DNA of 12,301 nucleotides, taken from the NCBI GenBank assembly GCA_030618945.1, contig JAUXCI010000046.1:1-12301 (forward strand). Direction: 5' to 3'. The notes beneath the pieces are model-generated. The model saw nothing but the letters and a program-made list of their open reading frames with translations, ran no database searches and had not been told where the DNA came from. Below are positions 1-7,202 of this stretch, piece by piece. This DNA comes from Flavobacteriaceae bacterium (lineage in GTDB: Bacteria; Bacteroidota; Bacteroidia; Flavobacteriales; Flavobacteriaceae). The translations under genes were made by a program, and so were the position numbers. The first letter of the stretch is position 1; every line of letters begins with the position of its first letter.

Positions 1-771
1 AGCCCGAATACTGATGATGATATCATAGAGAACTTTGAAGGAGAAACCTACCAAGCCCATATCAGCTACGAGAATTTCAAAGACCATAAAGTTAGAGTTA
101 TTCATATGCAGAAAGAGATCGATAAAAAGCTTCCAATTATTTTTTTTGTACATGGTTCACCGGGATCATCCATGGATTTTAAACGGTATTTGAAAAGTGA
201 GGCCCTTAATAAAGCAGCTAATATTATAAGTTACGACCGGATAGGTTATGGTTATTTTGATACTGGTGAAGTTTTAAATTCTCTGGAAGATGAGCTTGCC
301 TTGATGCATCAGTTGTTAAATGGGATGGATCTTAAAAAAGTGATCGTGGTGGGCTATTCTTATGGAGGTACGCTGATCATGGCTTCAAACAAAGACTATA
401 AAAAAAAGATTGCCCTGGCTGCAGCTGTTCGCGGAGATCTTGAACCGATGTTTTGGGTGATTAATCTGTATAAATGGCGGCTGACCAGGCCGATGGTGCC
501 AAAGGTTTTTAAGGGAGCAACCCTTGAAAAATTAAGACACGTAACAGAATTAAAAGCCTATAAAAACAAGTGGAACATTAGTCCGTCACAAGTATTGTCA
601 ATTCACGGTAAAGAAGATTTTATCGTCCCCATTGAGAATTCAATTTTTTTAGATAGCCTTTTTAACGGGGATAAATTCTCATTGATTACGCTTGAAAATG
701 GGAATCATTCCCTTATTTGGACGAATTTTAAGCTGATAGAATCAGAGCTGTTAAAAAGCGTAAAGGAATGA
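1..771 (+). CDS. Alpha/beta-fold hydrolase, 5' end outside window
   Basis: The frame is open from base 1, so the start lies upstream; 256 residues are visible. An internal ATG at 106 is unlikely to be the start, because the preceding residues read as a normal beta-rich hydrolase N-terminus. Visible-fragment landmarks are the oxyanion-loop motif HGSPGSS (about 51-57), the nucleophile elbow GYSYGG with Ser at about 120, an acid Asp at about 206 in HGKEDFIVP, and His at about 236 in NGNHS. The triad therefore looks intact. The lid between elbow and acid is short. Its stop overlaps the menF start (ATGA), implying one mRNA and translational coupling. MenH, the SHCHC synthase of the same pathway, belongs to this fold, but the Arg that follows the elbow in E. 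coli MenH (GYSLGGR) is Thr here. I therefore call only a hydrolase; its substrate is unknown. Confidence 0.8.
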   Translation, partial: SPNTDDDIIENFEGETYQAHISYENFKDHKVRVIHMQKEIDKKLPIIFFVHGSPGSSMDFKRYLKSEALNKAANIISYDRIGYGYFDTGEVLNSLEDELALMHQLLNGMDLKKVIVVGYSYGGTLIMASNKDYKKKIALAAAVRGDLEPMFWVINLYKWRLTRPMVPKVFKGATLEKLRHVTELKAYKNKWNISPSQVLSIHGKEDFIVPIENSIFLDSLFNGDKFSLITLENGNHSLIWTNFKLIESELLKSVKE

Positions 772-1892
772 GTAATTTAAAAGACTTACTTGAAAAAGCA
801 AATCATGCCCATGCCAAGGAATTGCCTTTTGTCATTTATAGGAAGCCAGATTCAAAAAGAATTTCCTGCTTAATTCAAAAGGATAAAAAACTTCAGTTTG
901 TTGAAAATTATAAGGAATCAGGTTTTGTTATGGCGCCTTTTATTCACAGTGATAAAGCCGTGCTGTTCTCTGATAAAAACTCAGTGTTGTATACTGGTGA
1001 TTATGATTTAGAATCGCTCGACAGCACTGATTTTAGAGGAGATAAAATCAATGATGGATTTAAAAACGATGGGAAGAAAAAACATTTGAAACTTGTGGCT
1101 GAAGGAATCAAAGCTATTCAAGATAGCGACATCATTAAAGTAGTGCTTTCCCGACAAGAAGTTCTAAGCCTTGATGCTATAGATATTACTGCGATTTTTA
1201 AAAAATTATTGCATAAATATCCGGCAGCCTTTATTTATATCTGGTATCATCCCGAAATTGGCTTATGGGCCGGTGCCTCGCCAGAGACTTTAATTCAGGC
1301 TGAGGAAGGTAATTTCAGGACCATGGCCTTGGCCGGAACCACGGCGTTTCTCGGCAAAAAGGAAATAACCTGGGGAGAAAAGGAGATTGATGAACAGCAA
1401 TTAGTTACTGACCATATAGCTAATGAGTTGCAAGAGATGGAAATTAGTATTGGCTCTCCATACAATAAAATGGCTGGAAATTTGGTCCATATTTGCACTG
1501 ATATTCATGGGAAATTGACTAAAAATCAAGATTTGAATACTTTGATTCGCACTTTGCATCCCACCGCAGCGGTATGTGGTTTACCTAAGAAGAAAGCTGA
1601 GAATTTTATTTTGGAGCATGAAGGTTATAATAGGGGCTTTTACACTGGTTTTTTAGGCGAACTGAATTTGAATAAAATGATTCAGCAGGGTAATTCTATC
1701 AAAAATGAGCTCCCTGAAACGATTTTGTTTGTAAATTTAAGGTGTATGCAACTCATATCTAAACCCGAAAATTCGGCGATTTTGTATGTAGGAGGAGGGA
1801 TTACCAGTGCGAGTATTCCTGAGCAGGAATGGGAAGAAACGATTGCAAAAAGTAAGGTAATGAAAAGTGTACTTTTTGACTCTTTCAAATAA
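768..1892 (+). CDS. menF: Isochorismate synthase (chorismate-binding enzyme)
   Basis: The 374-residue protein converts chorismate to isochorismate, the entry step of menaquinone synthesis, in the cytoplasm and with Mg2+. The C-terminal chorismate-binding domain is clear: KVVLSR (124-129, with the Lys expected as general base), GASPE (169-173, with the Glu likely to be the general acid), MALAGT (186-191), HPTAAVCG (264-271), EGYNRGFYTG (285-294), VNLR (322-325), GGGI (342-345) and ExEWEE (352-357). The N-terminal 110 residues are poorly conserved, as is usual in the family. The length is compact compared with E. coli MenF (about 430). The start overlaps the hydrolase stop. Siderophore-type EntC has the same fold, but menD next door makes the menaquinone role much more likely. 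No terminator is visible after it; menD appears to have its own promoter. Confidence 0.93.
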   Translation: MSNLKDLLEKANHAHAKELPFVIYRKPDSKRISCLIQKDKKLQFVENYKESGFVMAPFIHSDKAVLFSDKNSVLYTGDYDLESLDSTDFRGDKINDGFKNDGKKKHLKLVAEGIKAIQDSDIIKVVLSRQEVLSLDAIDITAIFKKLLHKYPAAFIYIWYHPEIGLWAGASPETLIQAEEGNFRTMALAGTTAFLGKKEITWGEKEIDEQQLVTDHIANELQEMEISIGSPYNKMAGNLVHICTDIHGKLTKNQDLNTLIRTLHPTAAVCGLPKKKAENFILEHEGYNRGFYTGFLGELNLNKMIQQGNSIKNELPETILFVNLRCMQLISKPENSAILYVGGGITSASIPEQEWEETIAKSKVMKSVLFDSFK

Positions 1893-1987
1893 GAATAATT
1901 TAATTATTAGAATTTTCAAAGTTAATACGAAATGGATATTTCTTGATTTTGAAGTTTAACATCACATGGTTTACTGAAAAATTCGTG

Positions 1988-1995
1988 TATTTTTG
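1988..1995 (+). promoter_or_regulatory. Putative Bacteroidetes -7 element for menD
   Basis: TATTTTTG is an exact match to the Bacteroidetes -7 consensus TAnnTTTG. It lies 23 bp before the menD ATG, in the 126-bp gap after menF. No good TTTG -33 box is seen 19-21 bp upstream. A start a few bases downstream would give a leader of under 25 nt. Confidence 0.55.
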
Positions 1996-2018
1996 TCACA
2001 TATCTTTTAGCCCTTTAG

Positions 2019-3731
2019 ATGCCTAAATATCCCAAAAAAAAACTTGCACAATTGGTTTTGCAGCTTTGCGTAAATCAAGGAATTGAAAACGTTATTATCT
2101 CTCCCGGATCGAGAAATGCACCTTTGACACTTGGATTTGTGAATCATCCAAAGATAAAGGCGTTTAGCATTGTTGACGAACGTTGTGCCGCGTTTTTTGG
2201 TTTGGGGATGGCTCAGCAGTTGCAGGAGCCGGTGGTTTTGCTATGCACTTCTGGATCGGCCTTACTCAATTATTATCCGGCTATAGCCGAAGCCTATTAC
2301 AGTAAAGTCCCTCTGGTAATCATTTCGGCCGACAGGCCCAAACATCTTATTGACATAGGAGACGGACAGACCATCAGACAGGAAGGTGTATTTGCAAATC
2401 ATATCCTTTTTGAAGCCAATTTAGGTGAAGAAATACCTTTCAAAACTATTGATGCCAAAAATAAATTGATGAATGCCCGTGTTGTAATGGAGGCCCTGAA
2501 CTGCTCCAAAGAAAAAATGGGCCCTGTTCATATCAACATAGCTTTTGACGAACCCTTGTATGACACTGTCGATTTTTTATATCCATTGCCAGCGCTTGAC
2601 AAGGAAAAAAATGAGTTGCTGCCAGACACCTTATTGAAAGAACAGCCCATTCCGGTGGAGGAACTTCAGACCTTTGCCGATAAATGGAATAAGGCTAGCA
2701 AAAAAATGGTTCTAATAGGTTCTCATGCTCCTGATGAACTGATACAAACCCAAATGTCACATCTGAGCAAAGATCCGTCGGTGCTCATATTAACTGAAAC
2801 CACGTCAAATGTAGCAGGAGGCCGTGTTATAAGCAGTATTGACCAGCTTATTTTTCCTTTAGATGCTAATGAATATGAAGCGTTGAGGCCGGAGATTTTA
2901 TTGACCTTTGGGGGAATGGTGGTTTCCAAAAAAGTTAAAGAGTTTTTAAGAAAATTTCCGCCAAAACTTCATTGGCACGTAGATGCTCACAGGGCCCAGG
3001 ATACTTATCATTGCTTAAATCGTCATTTTGCTATATCACCACAGTTATTTTTTAGCCAGTTTTTCTTTTTGACAAAGAACCGGACCAGTACTTATCAAGG
3101 CTCATGGCTCGAGATTAAAAAAGAACGGAAAATTCATCATGATGATTTTCTTTATCGCGTGGAATATTCGGACATTCTGGTATTCAAAACGATTCTAAAA
3201 TCTATGCCCAGCTCATCAAATGTTCAATTGTCAAATAGCTCCATTATTCGATATACTCAATTGTTCGATATAGACCCAAGTTTTAAGATTTTTTGTAATA
3301 GGGGTACGAGTGGAATTGATGGCAGCACCTCTACCGCTATTGGGGCGGCCTTTACGCAAAAGGAGCAAACTATATTAATTACGGGTGATATAAGTTTCTT
3401 CTACGATAGTAATGCTTTATGGAATAATTACCTTCCTGCGAATTTTAGAATTCTTTTGATCAACAATGGAGGGGGAGGGATCTTTAGATTTATTCCGGGT
3501 CCTAAAGCATCCGATGCCTTGGATTATTTTGAAACCAGGCACGAATTGAATGCTTCGCATTTATGTGAGATGTATGGGTTTGGATATGAATCTGCACGTA
3601 ATATTGAAGAATTAGAGGAACAATTACAAACGTTTTATCAAGACGAGGCAAGACCCAAATTGATGGAGATCTTTACGCCAACTGAGCGAAATGACCTTTG
3701 TTTAAAAGCGTATTTCAATGCCTTGAAATAA
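2019..3731 (+). CDS. menD: SEPHCHC synthase, thiamine diphosphate dependent
   Basis: MenD (2-succinyl-5-enolpyruvyl-6-hydroxy-3-cyclohexene-1-carboxylate synthase) condenses isochorismate with a 2-oxoglutarate-derived succinic semialdehyde-ThDP unit; it is the second committed menaquinone step. The 570-residue length fits the family (E. coli about 556). The N-terminal Pyr domain shows ISPGSRNAPL (27-36), VDER with the conserved cofactor-activating Glu at 54, TSGSALLNYYPA (77-88) and ADRP (104-107). The C-terminal PP domain shows GTSGIDGSTSTAIG (from about 429) and the ThDP/metal motif beginning GDISFFYD (about 456) and ending near NNGGGGIF (about 481). The ATG fits the family N-terminus; there is no Shine-Dalgarno sequence, and the leader is short and AT-rich. 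A bidirectional terminator follows immediately. Confidence 0.96.
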   Translation: MPKYPKKKLAQLVLQLCVNQGIENVIISPGSRNAPLTLGFVNHPKIKAFSIVDERCAAFFGLGMAQQLQEPVVLLCTSGSALLNYYPAIAEAYYSKVPLVIISADRPKHLIDIGDGQTIRQEGVFANHILFEANLGEEIPFKTIDAKNKLMNARVVMEALNCSKEKMGPVHINIAFDEPLYDTVDFLYPLPALDKEKNELLPDTLLKEQPIPVEELQTFADKWNKASKKMVLIGSHAPDELIQTQMSHLSKDPSVLILTETTSNVAGGRVISSIDQLIFPLDANEYEALRPEILLTFGGMVVSKKVKEFLRKFPPKLHWHVDAHRAQDTYHCLNRHFAISPQLFFSQFFFLTKNRTSTYQGSWLEIKKERKIHHDDFLYRVEYSDILVFKTILKSMPSSSNVQLSNSSIIRYTQLFDIDPSFKIFCNRGTSGIDGSTSTAIGAAFTQKEQTILITGDISFFYDSNALWNNYLPANFRILLINNGGGGIFRFIPGPKASDALDYFETRHELNASHLCEMYGFGYESARNIEELEEQLQTFYQDEARPKLMEIFTPTERNDLCLKAYFNALK

Positions 3732-3772
3732 AAAAAAGACCTGGCAAATAATCTGGCCAGGTCTTTTTTTTT
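3731..3772. terminator. Bidirectional intrinsic terminator, menD / esterase-like gene
   Basis: Arms of 15 bp (3731-3745 and 3756-3770) pair perfectly around a 10-nt loop. The GC core is GACCTGGC / GCCAGGTC. A-tracts on the left and T-tracts on the right give a U-run in both directions, which suits these two convergent genes. The left arm begins on the last base of the menD stop. Confidence 0.9.
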
Positions 3773-3787
3773 AGTACCCTGTTTTGT

Positions 3788-5020
3788 TTAGAGTCCCCCA
3801 TTATCGTCTAATGGCTCTTCTTCATCAATAGGTTCTTCTTCTCCAGAACTAAACCCTAATCGTTCAGCCCTTTGTTTTTCAAGTACTCGTTCTATATTGG
3901 CGTAGTAGCCGTCCCCATTTTCGTTGTCTGATCCAATTTTGGCATAGCCGTTTTTATAGTGCTTAAGGGCTTTTTTATATTCGTATCCTGTTTCATAATA
4001 GAGTCCGATATAATAATCGCCTAATGGTGTTTCGGGATAGAGTCTCATGATCATTTTTCCAAATTCTTCCAAATAATCACCATTTAATTTATCGATGATG
4101 ATCGGTTCAATCTTGTAAATGTCACTTTCTCTGATCTTTACATTTGATCCGTATAAATATTCAATTTCCACATATTTTCTCTCCAGATATTCAATGGCAT
4201 CGCCAGGTTCAAGATTTGCGATGTCTCTATCGAATTCTTCCTGTGAAATTGCTGCAAATAGCTGAAAAGTAAAACTCATCGCACTGGCCGTAGCCTGACC
4301 TATGGAACCCGTTTTACTCGCATTGGAAAAGTCATCGTAGTGGTATTTAAAGTTTGGATTCTCAGAAAGTTTTAAAAGGTTATGGGCGTTGTTTATTCCC
4401 GCTATTCTTTTTTCTGTATTGAAATCTCCTCCGCTAAGGTAATAGAAGTATTGTGTAATAAGGTTTTGGCTTTGAGCTTCAAGTTTTTGATGCATTTCGG
4501 GCGCAAAACTAGGATTGATACTTATATAGGCGTTAAAGACTGGGCTGGGTTCCAGAAAAAAGTAATTGATAAAATTACCCGTTAGCGTATTTCCCACGAT
4601 GGTTTTAAATAAAGAAGTTCTATAATTGTTGTCCAGATAAGGTAATAACTCATCTCTTATAAAACCGTAGAATTGAGAACTTTCTGCATTGGGTAAGCCG
4701 GTATCTTCGCTATAATCACAGTCAGTATATCGCTCTTCGTTTTGATTTTGAAAAACCCCAACAATAATTTGTTCTGGGGCCTTATCTCTGGATCCAAATA
4801 GCTTGGCATTAGCCACATAAACATCAAAAAGAAATTCTCCATCCATTAGGATGGCAACCGGATAAGTACTTTTTTCATTTTCTTCATAAGAATCAGGGAC
4901 ATAGATTTTTAATATTCTTTCAGAGTTTGTACTGACTGAATTGAATTTTTTAAAAGTTACATTATCCTGGCCTTGCGCCAGGAACGAAATAAACAATAGT
5001 ATAAGAACTATTTTTTTCAT
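3788..5020 (-). CDS. Exported esterase-D-like protein, probable pseudoenzyme, with TPR-like C-terminus
   Basis: The 410-residue protein starts with a Sec signal peptide (MKKIVLILLFISFLAQGQ, likely cut near 18), with no lipobox Cys. Residues about 30-255 resemble the esterase D / enterochelin-esterase-like alpha/beta hydrolase family: ILKIYVPDSY (36-45), LMDGE (58-62), a Phe-rich stretch leading to FIRDELLPYLDNNYRT (120-135), then the elbow. Where active members have GHSxGG this protein has GNTLTG (143-148), so the Ser nucleophile is Thr145. The usual C-terminal H-G-S motif reads TGS (237-239), so the His seems lost too. From about 260 the protein is helical and TPR-like (YYIGLYYETGYEYKKALKHY), ending in a very acidic tail (393-406). 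It may bind rather than hydrolyse. It lies between menD and menB but on the opposite strand, so it is probably unrelated to menaquinone. The fold assignment is moderately sure; loss of activity is inference. Confidence 0.72.
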   Translation of the reverse strand: MKKIVLILLFISFLAQGQDNVTFKKFNSVSTNSERILKIYVPDSYEENEKSTYPVAILMDGEFLFDVYVANAKLFGSRDKAPEQIIVGVFQNQNEERYTDCDYSEDTGLPNAESSQFYGFIRDELLPYLDNNYRTSLFKTIVGNTLTGNFINYFFLEPSPVFNAYISINPSFAPEMHQKLEAQSQNLITQYFYYLSGGDFNTEKRIAGINNAHNLLKLSENPNFKYHYDDFSNASKTGSIGQATASAMSFTFQLFAAISQEEFDRDIANLEPGDAIEYLERKYVEIEYLYGSNVKIRESDIYKIEPIIIDKLNGDYLEEFGKMIMRLYPETPLGDYYIGLYYETGYEYKKALKHYKNGYAKIGSDNENGDGYYANIERVLEKQRAERLGFSSGEEEPIDEEEPLDDNGGL

Positions 5021-5071
5021 GTGAATTGCTTTAAATTGCTATTTTTTAATACGACAAAATCCATCGACAAG

Positions 5072-5090
5072 AAGTTTAATCTCTAAACTT
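5072..5090. promoter_or_regulatory. Inverted repeat in the divergent esterase-like / menB gap
   Basis: AAGTTTA (5072-5078) and TAAACTT (5084-5090) form a perfect 7-bp inverted repeat with a 5-nt spacer. It lies just upstream of the weak menB -7 candidate, where a repressor or activator would bind. No T-run follows, so it is not a terminator. Chance occurrence in AT-rich DNA is quite possible. Confidence 0.3.
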
Positions 5091-5094
5091 TTGC

Positions 5095-5102
5095 TAATTT
5101 CG
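5095..5102 (+). promoter_or_regulatory. Weak -7 element candidate for menB
   Basis: TAATTTCG matches five of the six fixed bases of TAnnTTTG and lies 68 bp before the chosen menB ATG. An overlapping alternative, AACTTTTG at 5086-5093, also matches five of six. Neither has a clear -33 box. The 150-bp divergent gap must hold promoters for both directions, but none is certain. Confidence 0.3.
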
Positions 5103-5170
5103 CTGTCAATATTTAGTTTACCAACGACAAATTGGCGCAAATATTTTACAGAATTTATAAAACTTATCAA

Positions 5171-6010
5171 ATGAAGGAACCTAAATGGCAAATAGTTAAA
5201 GAATTTGAGGATATCACCTATAAAAAATGTGAAGGGGTAGCCAGAATTGCTTTTAATAGACCAAATGTAAGAAACGCCTTCCGGCCTAAGACCACCAAAG
5301 AACTATATAAAGCTTTTTACGATGCTCAGGAGGATACTGATATTGGAGTGGTTTTACTATCGGCTGAAGGCCCATCAACTAAAGATGGGGTTTATTCGTT
5401 TTGTAGCGGAGGTGATCAAAAAGCCAGAGGTCATCAAGGTTATGTAGGGACAGATGGATACCACAGACTTAATATATTGGAGGTACAACGTCTTATCCGT
5501 TTTATGCCAAAAGCAGTTATTGCAGTGGTTCCAGGATGGGCTGTTGGAGGAGGCCATAGCTTACACGTAGTTTGCGATTTGACCCTGGCCAGTAAGCAGA
5601 ACGCTATTTTTAAACAAACTGATGCTGACGTCACAAGTTTTGATGGGGGCTACGGATCAGCGTATTTGGCAAAAATGGTGGGTCAAAAAAAGGCACGGGA
5701 AATCTTTTTCTTGGGGCGTAATTACTCGGCTCAGGAGGCGTTTGAAATGGGAATGGTCAACGCCGTAATTAATCATGATGAGTTAGAGGCCACTGCGTTT
5801 GAGTGGGCGCAGGAAATTTTAGCAAAGTCACCGACTTCAATCAAGATGTTAAAATTCGCAATGAACCTTACGGATGATGGAATGGTAGGGCAGCAGGTTT
5901 TTGCTGGTGAAGCTACAAGGTTGGCCTATATGACAGATGAAGCCAAAGAAGGAAGGGATGCGTTTTTGGAAAAACGTAAACCAAATTTCGAGAAAAAGTG
6001 GATACCTTAG
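5171..6010 (+). CDS. menB: 1,4-Dihydroxy-2-naphthoyl-CoA synthase
   Basis: MenB is a crotonase-fold enzyme that cyclises o-succinylbenzoyl-CoA to DHNA-CoA. I start it at the ATG at 5171 (279 residues, MKEPKWQIVKEFEDITYKK...), which matches the family N-terminus. The frame is open back to a TTG at 5132, but those 13 extra codons are not family-like. Diagnostic segments are ARIAFNRPNVRNAFRPKT near the N-terminus, FCSGGDQKARG (oxyanion and substrate region), PGWAVGGGHSLHVVCDLTLAS (the glycine-rich second oxyanion half), TDADVTSFDGGYGS, and the C-terminal TRLAYMTDEAKEGRDAFLEKR. The Asp of SFDGGYGS is typical of MenB rather than of generic enoyl-CoA hydratases. It is separated from menF-menD by a minus-strand gene. 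A short run of ACTTAAC-type heptamers lies between it and the next gene. Confidence 0.95.
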   Translation: MKEPKWQIVKEFEDITYKKCEGVARIAFNRPNVRNAFRPKTTKELYKAFYDAQEDTDIGVVLLSAEGPSTKDGVYSFCSGGDQKARGHQGYVGTDGYHRLNILEVQRLIRFMPKAVIAVVPGWAVGGGHSLHVVCDLTLASKQNAIFKQTDADVTSFDGGYGSAYLAKMVGQKKAREIFFLGRNYSAQEAFEMGMVNAVINHDELEATAFEWAQEILAKSPTSIKMLKFAMNLTDDGMVGQQVFAGEATRLAYMTDEAKEGRDAFLEKRKPNFEKKWIP

Positions 6011-6011
6011 T

Positions 6012-6039
6012 CCTTAAAACTTTACACTTAATACTTAGA
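6012..6039 (+). repeat. Four in-phase heptamers of the ACTTAAC type
   Basis: Units CCTTAAA, ACTTTAC, ACTTAAT and ACTTAGA follow one another without gaps at exact period 7, filling most of the 33-bp gap between menB and the FAH-family gene and ending 4 bp before its ATG. They belong to the same heptamer family as the long array at 11984-12081. Confidence 0.6.
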
Positions 6040-6043
6040 AATT

Positions 6044-6652
6044 ATGAAAATAATTTGCATCGGTAGAAATTACACCAAACACATAGAGGAGTTGGCGAAC
6101 GAAAAACCGGAGAATCCGGTTATTTTTATGAAACCTGATTCGGCGGTTTTGTTAAAGAAGAATCCTTTTATTATTCCGCCCTTTTCTCAGGATATTCATT
6201 ACGAGGTTGAGATTCTGGTAAAGATCAATAGACTAGGTAAATTTATAGATGAAAAATTTGCACATAAATACTATGAGGAAATTGGTCTGGGTATAGATTT
6301 TACAGCCAGGGATGTACAAAATAAAATGAAGGAAAAAGGTTTACCTTGGGAAAAAGCGAAAGCCTTTGATGGGAGTGCTGTGATAGGAAGGTTTTTTAAT
6401 AAAGAGGATCTGAATCTTAACAGTATCAAATTTCAATTATATAAAAACGAAAAATTGGTTCAAGATGGCGACTCCTCGCACATGCTCTGGAAAATTGACG
6501 AGATTATCGCCTATGTATCTCAATTCTTTACACTTAAAATAGGAGATGTAATTTTTACGGGTACCCCGGCTGGGGTGGGTCGTATAGAACCCAATGATCA
6601 GTTAAAGGGAATATTGGATGGGAAGGAAATGTTTCAAATTAAAGTAAAGTAG
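6044..6652 (+). CDS. Fumarylacetoacetate hydrolase (FAH) family protein
   Basis: The 202-residue single-domain protein has the FAH fold, close in size to the short acylpyruvase / oxaloacetate decarboxylase (FAHD1-like) and isomerase members. Metal ligands are visible: the E-x-E pair Glu54 and Glu56 in HYEVEI, and Asp85 in GLGIDFTARDVQ. KAFDG (106-110) and FTGTPAGVG (171-179) are the other family signatures. The N-terminus MKIICIGRNYTKHIEEL is typical, so the ATG is well supported. The substrate cannot be told from sequence: acylpyruvate cleavage, oxaloacetate decarboxylation and 2-oxo-hept-3-ene-dioate chemistry all occur in this family. It lies 33 bp downstream of menB and 3 bp upstream of the CYTH gene, so it is probably in a menB-FAH-CYTH transcript. 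That position alone does not link it to menaquinone. Confidence 0.88.
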   Translation: MKIICIGRNYTKHIEELANEKPENPVIFMKPDSAVLLKKNPFIIPPFSQDIHYEVEILVKINRLGKFIDEKFAHKYYEEIGLGIDFTARDVQNKMKEKGLPWEKAKAFDGSAVIGRFFNKEDLNLNSIKFQLYKNEKLVQDGDSSHMLWKIDEIIAYVSQFFTLKIGDVIFTGTPAGVGRIEPNDQLKGILDGKEMFQIKVK

Positions 6653-6655
6653 CCT

Positions 6656-7129
6656 TTGAAGAATACAGAAATAGAGAGAAAATTTTTGGTCTTGAATGAT
6701 GAATTCAAGAAAGAAGCGTTTAGAAATGAGAGAATCATTCAAGGATTTCTCTGTTCCGTTCCTGAAAGAACTGTGAGAGTCAGGTTATTAGGTGAGCAAG
6801 GCTTTTTAACTGTTAAAGGTATTGGAAATGAATCTGGTACGACAAGGTTTGAATGGGAAAGAGAAATTTCAAAGCAAGAGGCTGAAAGTTTATTGGAGAT
6901 TTGCGAACCAGGTATTATTGATAAGGAGCGTTATTTTGTCGAGGTAGGTGAACATATATTCGAGATCGATGAATTTGCACTTGAAAACAAAGGCTTGATG
7001 ATGGCCGAAGTAGAATTAAAGAATGAAGAGGATTTATTCGAAAAACCAAATTGGTTAGGTAAGGAGGTTACCGGTCAAAATAAATATTACAATTCCAGTT
7101 TGGTGAAAAATCCATTTCGAAACTGGTAA
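6656..7129 (+). CDS. CYTH-domain protein (triphosphate tunnel metalloenzyme family)
   Basis: The 157-residue protein is a complete small CYTH domain. The tunnel residues are all present: EIERKF (5-10, the ExExK signature), RVR (41-43), Lys54 in TVKG, FEWERE (65-70), KERY (90-93), FEIDE (102-106), AEVELK (117-122) and Lys143. This predicts metal-dependent binding and probably hydrolysis of a triphosphate such as inorganic tripolyphosphate; the natural substrate is unknown. Start: an in-frame TAG, which is also the FAH stop, lies at 6650-6652 and the first in-frame ATG is past residue 110. Initiation must therefore be at the TTG at 6656 or another non-ATG codon, and TTG places the signature exactly where expected. 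The 3-nt gap to the FAH stop suggests translation by reinitiation. Its last codons form the edge of a long palindromic terminator. Confidence 0.88.
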   Translation: MKNTEIERKFLVLNDEFKKEAFRNERIIQGFLCSVPERTVRVRLLGEQGFLTVKGIGNESGTTRFEWEREISKQEAESLLEICEPGIIDKERYFVEVGEHIFEIDEFALENKGLMMAEVELKNEEDLFEKPNWLGKEVTGQNKYYNSSLVKNPFRNW

Positions 7130-7174
7130 AAAAAAAGGTGAATGTTCAACATTCACCTTTTTTTTTACCAGTTT
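7120..7174. terminator. Bidirectional terminator within a 55-bp perfect palindrome
   Basis: Arms 7120-7146 and 7148-7174 (27 bp each) are perfectly complementary around a single C at 7147. The core is GGTGAATG / CATTCACC, flanked by nine A on the left and nine T on the right, then outer arms AACTGGT / ACCAGTT. In RNA the tip would open to a TTCAA-like loop. Both convergent genes end into it (CYTH stop at 7127-7129, peptidase stop at 7203). Confidence 0.92.
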
Positions 7175-7202
7175 TTTTAGCCCTATAAAAACACGAAAAA
7201 TA

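Noticed and set aside
1..771. Assignment of the edge hydrolase as menH
   Set aside because: Pathway context is suggestive, but the Arg after the nucleophile elbow in characterised MenH is Thr here, and the gene is incomplete.
1894..1908. AT-only inverted repeat (AATAATT-T-AATTATT) after menF as a terminator
   Set aside because: The stem has no GC pairs and no T-run follows, so termination is unlikely; such palindromes are common in AT-rich gaps.
5138..5145. Minus-strand -7 element (AATATTTG) for the esterase-like gene
   Set aside because: It matches only five of six fixed bases, lies about 118 bp from the start codon and has no supporting -33 box.
5132..5170. TTG-initiated extension of menB by 13 codons
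   Set aside because: The extra residues do not resemble MenB N-termini, whereas the ATG at 5171 gives the expected beginning; the extension is probably leader or promoter DNA.
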